Below the pieces are notes generated by a model. That model ran no database searches. It saw nothing but the letters and a program-made list of their open reading frames with translations, and had not been told where the DNA came from. The translations under genes and the position numbers were made by a program. A DNA stretch of 64,000 bases, taken from contig JAVKOQ010000221.1 of assembly GCA_031835245.1 (NCBI GenBank), positions 1 to 64,000 on the forward strand, given 5' to 3'. Source of the stretch: Balamuthia mandrillaris. Its lineage: Eukaryota > Discosea > Longamoebia > Balamuthiidae. This document shows positions 58,838-64,000 of this stretch, piece after piece (position 1 is the stretch's first letter; every line of letters begins with the position of its first letter).

Positions 58838-60675
58838 CATCTCTTTTTACTTCCCCACCTTCTTCTTTGTTGTGTCTCTAATATTGATTGTGGTATTTAG
58901 CTCCAAAGGTGGAGGCCACTTCGCAGTGGCGTTCAACAAGAACTGAGAGTTCTCGTCCACCTTCGCTTGTGCGGACGTTAAATGAGGTGGCCGCTCAAAT
59001 AGAAGGAGGCAGAATATTATATGAACAAGATAGACGGTTGCAAGGGGGGAGGTCCGGCAGCAGCCCTCCTCCGGCTACCATCGCTGTTCGTCGCTATCAC
59101 AAAAGAAGTGGCTCGATGGACCACACCCAAAACAACATGGGGTTAAATGGAAGGCACAAACATGTGGCTAGTGCCCCGGTTGTGGAAGAGAGACCACACG
59201 CAGTCCCGGTACGAGGAAATATGGGACGACCGCTACCTGTGCCAATGCAACCCAGACCCGAGGGTCCCATTGCTCCTCCCTCTCGCCAACAATCTGTTGC
59301 TTTTGAAGACCCCTCTGGTTTGAGCCGTGCTCTTGAATGTGGTCTCGAGCACAGCCCTCTCTTCAGCCAGTTGGCCAAGTATAGTCAGCTACAGCAGGAA
59401 CAACTGGAACCGGAAGAAAGCGAAGAAGATGGTCATGACAACGGGGAGGATGAGGATGAAGAAGAAGAAGAAGAAGAAGAAGAAGAAGAAGAAGAACAAG
59501 AAGAGGAAGACGCAGATGACGAAAGTAACGAAGCAGACGGGTTTAAAACTGCAATACATTTGGAAACGGACAAAATCCAATCAAGCAAGGAATCGGGTAT
59601 TACGAAGACTACGCTGATCAAACCCTCTGCCGCTGCCCTGCAAGGTTAGTCTATTTGGCAATTAGAAAGCAGGTCTTTTTACTCACCTTACATACTTGCC
59701 AAATCCAGTCGTGATTGCCCATAACGGAACATCTGGTAGTCCTCCCGGTTGTGTGGTGAAAGCCTCCTCCCCAACAAGCAGCCAAAGGACTTTGCGAAAA
59801 GGAAACAAGAAAGTCCCTCCAACCCCGCTTAAAGCTCGACCTGTGGACCCTCCAGCACCTCCTTCCCTCACCGACGAAATGCAAGGACAGGGTGGCCATC
59901 TGCCTATTACCAACTCTCCACACGGTGGTGGTTCCGTAGGGGTTTGTTGCTACAACACCATATCTCATTTATTGTTTTGCATAACCCTATGCCTCTCTTT
60001 CGCTACAATAGAAACCAATTCCACCTCCTCGCCGAAGAACTAATCTCGTGATGGACGCAATCAATGCTGCAAGCCACGAATTTGACAGCAAGCGAAGCGC
60101 CCTTAAACATGCCATTCCATCTCCCACTGGTTTGCCCTCCCTTGCTCTCCTCTACTCTTTTGCTGGGAAAATGAAGCGCCCTATCGTAGTATTCACCTAA
60201 TCTTTAACTTTCTGTCCTCCTTTTACATTCCGCAGGGGTTCGGCCAGATGCTCCCCCTGCTCCCCCTTCCTTGACAGAAACGAACGACTTTGCTTCTTCT
60301 TCCCCTTCCTCCTCTTTTGCTGCTGCCTCTTCTATACCTTCATCTTCACCACACGTTCCTCCGCCGCCACCTACAGTGTGGACACAACCAAATGGTTCTT
60401 TGTCCACCACTTCATCATCGTACCCACCACGTCTACCCGGGGCACCTCTGTCCCCCGAAGATGAGAGAAGGATAGAAAAAGCTAACAGGCATCGTGGCTT
60501 AGTGCTTCATACCCCCGAGTCATGGAGTCAGCAACCGAGAAAGGCAAGAGGGACCACTGGGGTCGATTTTGATGCCATAAACAATCGTCGCTTGTTTTGG
60601 CAAAACATGTCAGCCATGAATTCTGAGGCGAACGGCGGCACAACCACACAAGCGGCCGCCAACGATAGTTGTTGA
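58499..60675 (+). CDS. Proline-rich, acidic-run protein of unknown function
   Basis: Exons 58499-58610, 58693-58782, 58901-59644, 59709-59941, 60012-60129 and 60236-60675 total 1737 nt, 578 aa. Order of features: an acidic Ser-rich start (ADREEVKAVSESDSEDVGAS), a basic patch (VVARKKKKDVLRHLFHS), a helix-like block (SLVRTLNEVAAQIEGGRILY), Pro/Arg-rich stretches, a poly-Glu run (about 18 E), SH3-ligand-like motifs (KKVPPTPLKARPVDPP, KPIPPPRRRTNLV), and a C-terminal block PLSPEDERRIEKANRHRGLV ... DFDAINNRRLFWQNM. No catalytic domain. The recurring PPAPPSLT motif (twice) and PxxP ligands suggest an adaptor for SH3 or WW proteins; this is inference. Confidence 0.75.
58790..58838. repeat. Compound (TC)n(GC)n repeat in intron 2
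   Basis: About 16 TC units directly followed by eight CG/GC units, beginning six bases inside the donor of exon 2 of the proline-rich gene. Confidence 0.92.
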
Positions 60676-61243
60676 TGGTTGGCTCAAAAAACGAGTTTTT
60701 GCAGTGCTGCCAGCCAGCTCCTATCCTCAGCGTTATGATAAGATGACGGAAATACCTTGCATCTGCCAACTGGCCCCTTCTCCACCATTATGCCTTTTTT
60801 ACTTTGTAAAGTGTACAGTTTCACTGTAAAGGAAAAGAACAGAACGAACAGAAGAGAAAACAAAAGTGTTTGGAGGGTTGGTTGGTTAAATGCCTGGAGA
60901 GGAGAGGAAGGGGAAAGGAAGCTTCCGGTGATGGTGGTTTGGGGGGGGGAGCATGCTCCCGCATTTTGCAATCAAAATTTTTATTGTAATATAGCCCTAA
61001 CCCCCTGACCTGAAAAACTCTCTCCCCTAATTTGGCGCAAGAAGAAAAAGAAAGGGGCATTAAGCCAGAAGGAAGGAGGGAGGCGTAACGAAGGGAAGTG
61101 GCTGCTTGTCGTGCTACGGGGCCTGGGTTGGAGGTAGTTCGTTGCTGGTTTATGGACACAAGCACTACTGCGGTGTGAGGACCAACCCAGCAGGCAAGCC
61201 AGCTACTCAACCAAGTACACAATTACAGGGCTCAGCAAACAAC
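60676..61243. other. Intergenic/upstream region
   Basis: 568 bp with no supported gene. The frame of the next gene is open upstream of its chosen ATG (from 61106), so its start could lie slightly earlier. Confidence 0.5.
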
Positions 61244-63299
61244 ATGGCGGAGGCCACGCTATTGCAAGGCAAAGCTCAAGTGGGTGATCAAGCAAAAGAC
61301 TCGCAGGAGGAGGGGGAAGAGCATGCAGCTGCAACACAGCAGCTAACAGAGGACTGGCTTAGCAATTTTGATCACGCCTTGCTGGAGGCCGAGAAACGGA
61401 GACAAAACCTCATGAAAGGGAGCGGTTGCGAGGAAGAGGAGGACGCTTTGCAGCACTATGCTGACAAGGAGCAGGAGAAAGAAGGTCCGTTCAACGGTCT
61501 CGAGTATGCCCCCACCAAGAAAGATACTTTTTACCTCAAGGTACAACAAGCACTTCCTCTACCCTTTTGTTCTCTTTCCTCCTCCTCTTCCTCCTCCTCC
61601 TCCTTCTCCTCCTCCTCCTCTTCTTCTTCTTCTTCTTCTTCTTCTTCTTCTTCTTCTCCTTGTTCTTGTTCTTGTTCTTCTTCTTGTTCTTCTTCTTCTT
61701 CTTCTTCTTCTTCTTCTTCTTCTTCTTGTTCCTGTTCTTGTTCTGGTTCTTCTTGTTCTTCTTCTGGTTCTTCTGGTTCTTCTTCTTGTTCTTCTTGTTC
61801 TTCTTCTCCTCTTCCTCCTCTCTTGCGATATATGTTTTTTTGTTTAACAGCGACGGGTGACCTGGCAGGTTCTACCAAAGAACTTCCTGGAGAAGCAATT
61901 GCAAAAGTACAAAGAAGCGTTGGAAGTGGAAAAAGAGACATCGAAACTTCGCCTGGAAGAAAAGTTGCAACTGGAGGAGGAGCTCATCGAGGCCAAACTT
62001 CAATTAGAAGATGAGCGCCGGAAGGTTGCAGCACTGAGAAGCGAGAAGGAGGCTCTGGAGGACTATGTAGTTGTACTGGCCGATGAAATGGAGAGAGAAA
62101 CTTCACAAATGATGACCATGAAAGAACAGTTCGTGGAAGAGTTTGGAGATGAGGCTGTCTACGCCAGCGGCAGCAGCCACAGCAAGGGGGAGGGTGCAGC
62201 GGGGGGCGGCTATACGGGAGGAGGAGGCGGGACATGTGGTGGTGGAGATGAAGGAAAAAGAGGGGGAGGGGAAGCGGGGAACGAGATGCCCGCAGCTGCG
62301 GCGGTACGAGGACGATTTCGGCGAAGGAGGAACTCTTCCTTTCTACGTAGCAAGCTGGAGGAGGATGGCAAAGAGAGAGAAGTTCTTATTGGTTTATTGC
62401 AAGAGCATGTCATGAAAGTGAAAGAGTACGGAAAAGAGCAGCAACAGGAACTTTACGAGATTACCGCTATTGTAAATAACATCGCTGGCGAGGTGGACAA
62501 ACTCAAAGATTGGCAGCAGGAAATGATGGCAGGGCAGCGGCTGATGCTCCAACAACAGCGGCAGTTGCTTCAATTGTGCTTTCAACAAGAGGATGGGCGG
62601 AGAGAGCTACAGTGCGAAGAAGATGATGATTACGAAATGCCACGATCGAGTCACCAAACTGTGGGTGGCAGAGAAGGCCGATCGGGCACCCTCCTGCCTA
62701 AACCAATATATAGGGTTGGCTCCTCTTCATATGACACCCCCTATCACTATGGCCTTGCGCGGGTAGCTGCTTATGCAAGCAACTCCTCGCAAGAAGAAGC
62801 AGAGCGGGGGAACCTTGTACAAAATCTCAATTCCCTACTCTTCTCTTCTCCTTCATCCTCCGACCTCAGACGAAGATCTACACTGGAGTTTTTAGAGCGA
62901 GCCTCTAAAGTGGAAGAAGCGACCTTGCCCTATTTCTCTCCCAATCGGCAAGCCACGACTTTCCCAGCCACTGCTGGCCTTCTTCAAGGAGAGCACCCAC
63001 CGAAAAGCAGGAGCCCAGGCAAGAGTGGTGCACCTTCCACAGCTCTTACATCGGGTAAAGGTAAATCCTTGCACAGCCACATTAGAGAAGCCTTTGCTGA
63101 GCGGCGGCTCTCCTTGTTGCACAATTTTCGGAGTGAGGGCAGCGAGAACTGCACAGAGGCTGGATTGCGTCGCTCTTCTTCTTCTTGTTCTTCTTATTCT
63201 TCTTCTTCTTTTTCTTCTTCTTCTTCTTCCTCTTCTCCCTCTTCCTCTTCTTCCTCTTCTTCTTCCTCTTCGCTGTCCATGAACATAGCAGACCTGTAG
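61244..63299 (+). CDS. Coiled-coil protein of unknown function
   Basis: Exons 61244-61540 and 61851-63299 total 1746 nt, 581 aa. The start ATG opens MAEATLLQGKAQ; an acidic N-terminal helix region (LSNFDHALLEAEKRRQNLMK) precedes the intron. Exon 2 begins RRVTWQVLPKNFLEKQLQKY and forms a long coiled coil (EKETSKLRLEEKLQLEEELI, ALEDYVVVLADEMERETSQM). A Gly-rich spacer follows, then RGRFRRRRNSSFLRSKLEED, a second helical block (LIGLLQEHVMKVKEYGKEQQ, QQEMMAGQRLMLQQQRQLLQ), Ser-rich segments, and a C-terminal Ser run before SMNIADL. The RRRRNSS and RRRSTLEF strings are basophilic-kinase-like sites. No enzyme domain; perhaps cytoskeletal. The 310-bp intron is almost wholly a TTC repeat. AATAAA at 63325 and 63359. 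Confidence 0.8.
61568..61820. repeat. TTC/CTC/GTTCTT repeat filling an intron
   Basis: About 250 bp of pyrimidine-rich triplets (TCC, TTC, TTG, GTT) inside the only intron of the coiled-coil gene, ending 30 bp before the acceptor. Confidence 0.92.
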
Positions 63300-63409
63300 T
63301 AGGCCTACGAGAGGGCCTCCCGTAAATAAACCTCCGCAAGTAATTTTTTCGAATTTCCAATAAAAAAAAAAAGTCCTCATCGTGTCGACACAGGAGCAAA
63401 GAAGAAAGA

Positions 63410-63411
<2 letters not shown>

Positions 63412-63449
<38 letters not shown>
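63412..63449. repeat. GA dinucleotide run before WW gene start
   Basis: About 19 GA units ending seven bases before ATG 63457, so probably in the 5' UTR or proximal promoter. Confidence 0.9.
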
Positions 63450-63450
<1 letters not shown>

Positions 63451-63456
63451 AGAAGA

Positions 63457-64000
63457 ATGGAGACAAACGGCCAACCACAAGAAAGCTCTCCGCAGAAGCA
63501 CGAGGAGGACGTGGTAGGCTCGTTTTGGGCATGCTACACAACGCCTGGAGGCGCCAGCTACTACTATAACTACAGGAGTCGCGAATCAACTTGGCAGCAA
63601 CCCGTTGGGGTTGTGATTCACGCCAAGCCAGCAAGGCCAGGGCCACCTATTGCTTGGTTAGTATGGAAGGCACCGCTCCCTCACCTGCCCCACGTTAGCT
63701 GAACAAATCTAATCTAAGGTGAGTGGTGGCACTGTGCAGGAAACGGTTGGGTCAAACGGAATGGAAAGTGGTACTCTCAGACAGCGGCGAAGAATATTTC
63801 TACAACAACGACACTAAAAAGTCAAGTTGGGTGCTGCCGCCAGAAGTCCAAGCTCAATTCCTTCCTTCAGACTTACACCCACCAACCGCGGCACGTCAAC
63901 CCACACGTTATTCTTCTACCAAAAGCGTGTCAGCCTCCGGCCTTCATCCTTCAGCGCAGCCAAGCGAAGCCCACTGCCTGTCACCCTCACTGCAAAGCTC
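63457..64000 (+). CDS. Tandem WW-domain protein, 3' partial
   Basis: Exon 1 63457-63656, exon 2 from 63740 to beyond the window. Two WW domains: FWACYTTPGGASYYYNYRSR with ESTWQQP, and TEWKVVLSDSGEEYFYNNDT with KKSSWVLPPEV. WW domains bind proline-rich ligands such as PPxY or PPLP. Tandem WW at the extreme N-terminus is the arrangement of PRP40/FBP11-type splicing factors and of some Rho regulators; the following Ser/Pro-rich sequence does not settle which. The junction gct tg|g aaa gives IAWKRLGQTEW in phase. It starts about 160 bp downstream of the coiled-coil gene stop. Confidence 0.85.

Noticed and set aside
1-64000. tRNA or rRNA genes
   Set aside because: No cloverleaf-like region with a GGTTCRA box or rRNA-conserved string was noticed by eye; a covariance-model scan would be decisive.

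Overview
This is nuclear DNA of a eukaryote with short GT-AG introns (mostly 55-150 bp, often with a gctaac- or actgac-like branch site), a standard code (TAA, TAG and TGA all end genes) and unicellular-type gene content: Hsp110, a DYW-class PPR protein, a PAK with a CRIB box, an MST/Hippo-type kinase, a P4-ATPase, an AASDH-type adenylating enzyme, a long AlkB-SAM protein and WW proteins. A free-living amoeba (Amoebozoa, discosean kind) is my best guess. It rests on gene content only and I could not test it.

Layout. (1) 1-7.5 kb is gene dense: the 3' part of an Hsp110 gene (+), convergent with a DYW PPR gene (-), then a PAK kinase (-). (2) 7.5-28.6 kb is an AT-richer transposable-element island with no confident host gene. 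It holds two pieces of broken Ty3/gypsy-type elements, four copies of one LINE family (one nearly full length with ORF1 and ORF2 overlapping as ATGA, one 5'-truncated copy with a clear target-site duplication, one truncated + copy, one rearranged - copy), and solo LTRs of two small families with 4-bp target duplications, several nested in the LINEs. (3) 28.7-31.3 kb has two minus-strand genes: a TruC/RluA-type pseudouridine synthase and a zinc-ribbon/ankyrin/RA-like protein. (4) 31.8-43.2 kb has an AASDH-like gene (adenylation, carrier, PQQ-propeller), a RAD6-like pseudogene scrap and a P4-ATPase flippase. (5) 43.3-47.7 kb has a GRF zinc-finger ORF, a TTAA-flanked DNA element with perfect 14-bp inverted ends carrying a Ser/Pro/Thr-repeat ORF, and a two-exon gene of unknown function. 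(6) 47.9-64 kb is a run of plus-strand genes: a basic/coiled-coil unknown, an MST-like kinase, the AlkB-SAM protein, a proline-rich unknown, a coiled-coil unknown, and the start of a tandem-WW gene that leaves the window.

Exon models were checked by hand for splice dinucleotides, phase and total length divisible by three. This held for Hsp110, PPR, PAK, the Zn-ANK-RA gene, the MST-like kinase, AlkB-SAM and three unknown genes. The AASDH and P4-ATPase models are given as spans with the exons I could fix. There is no operon-like logic. The signalling genes (PAK, MST-like kinase, WW and RA proteins) are simply neighbours.
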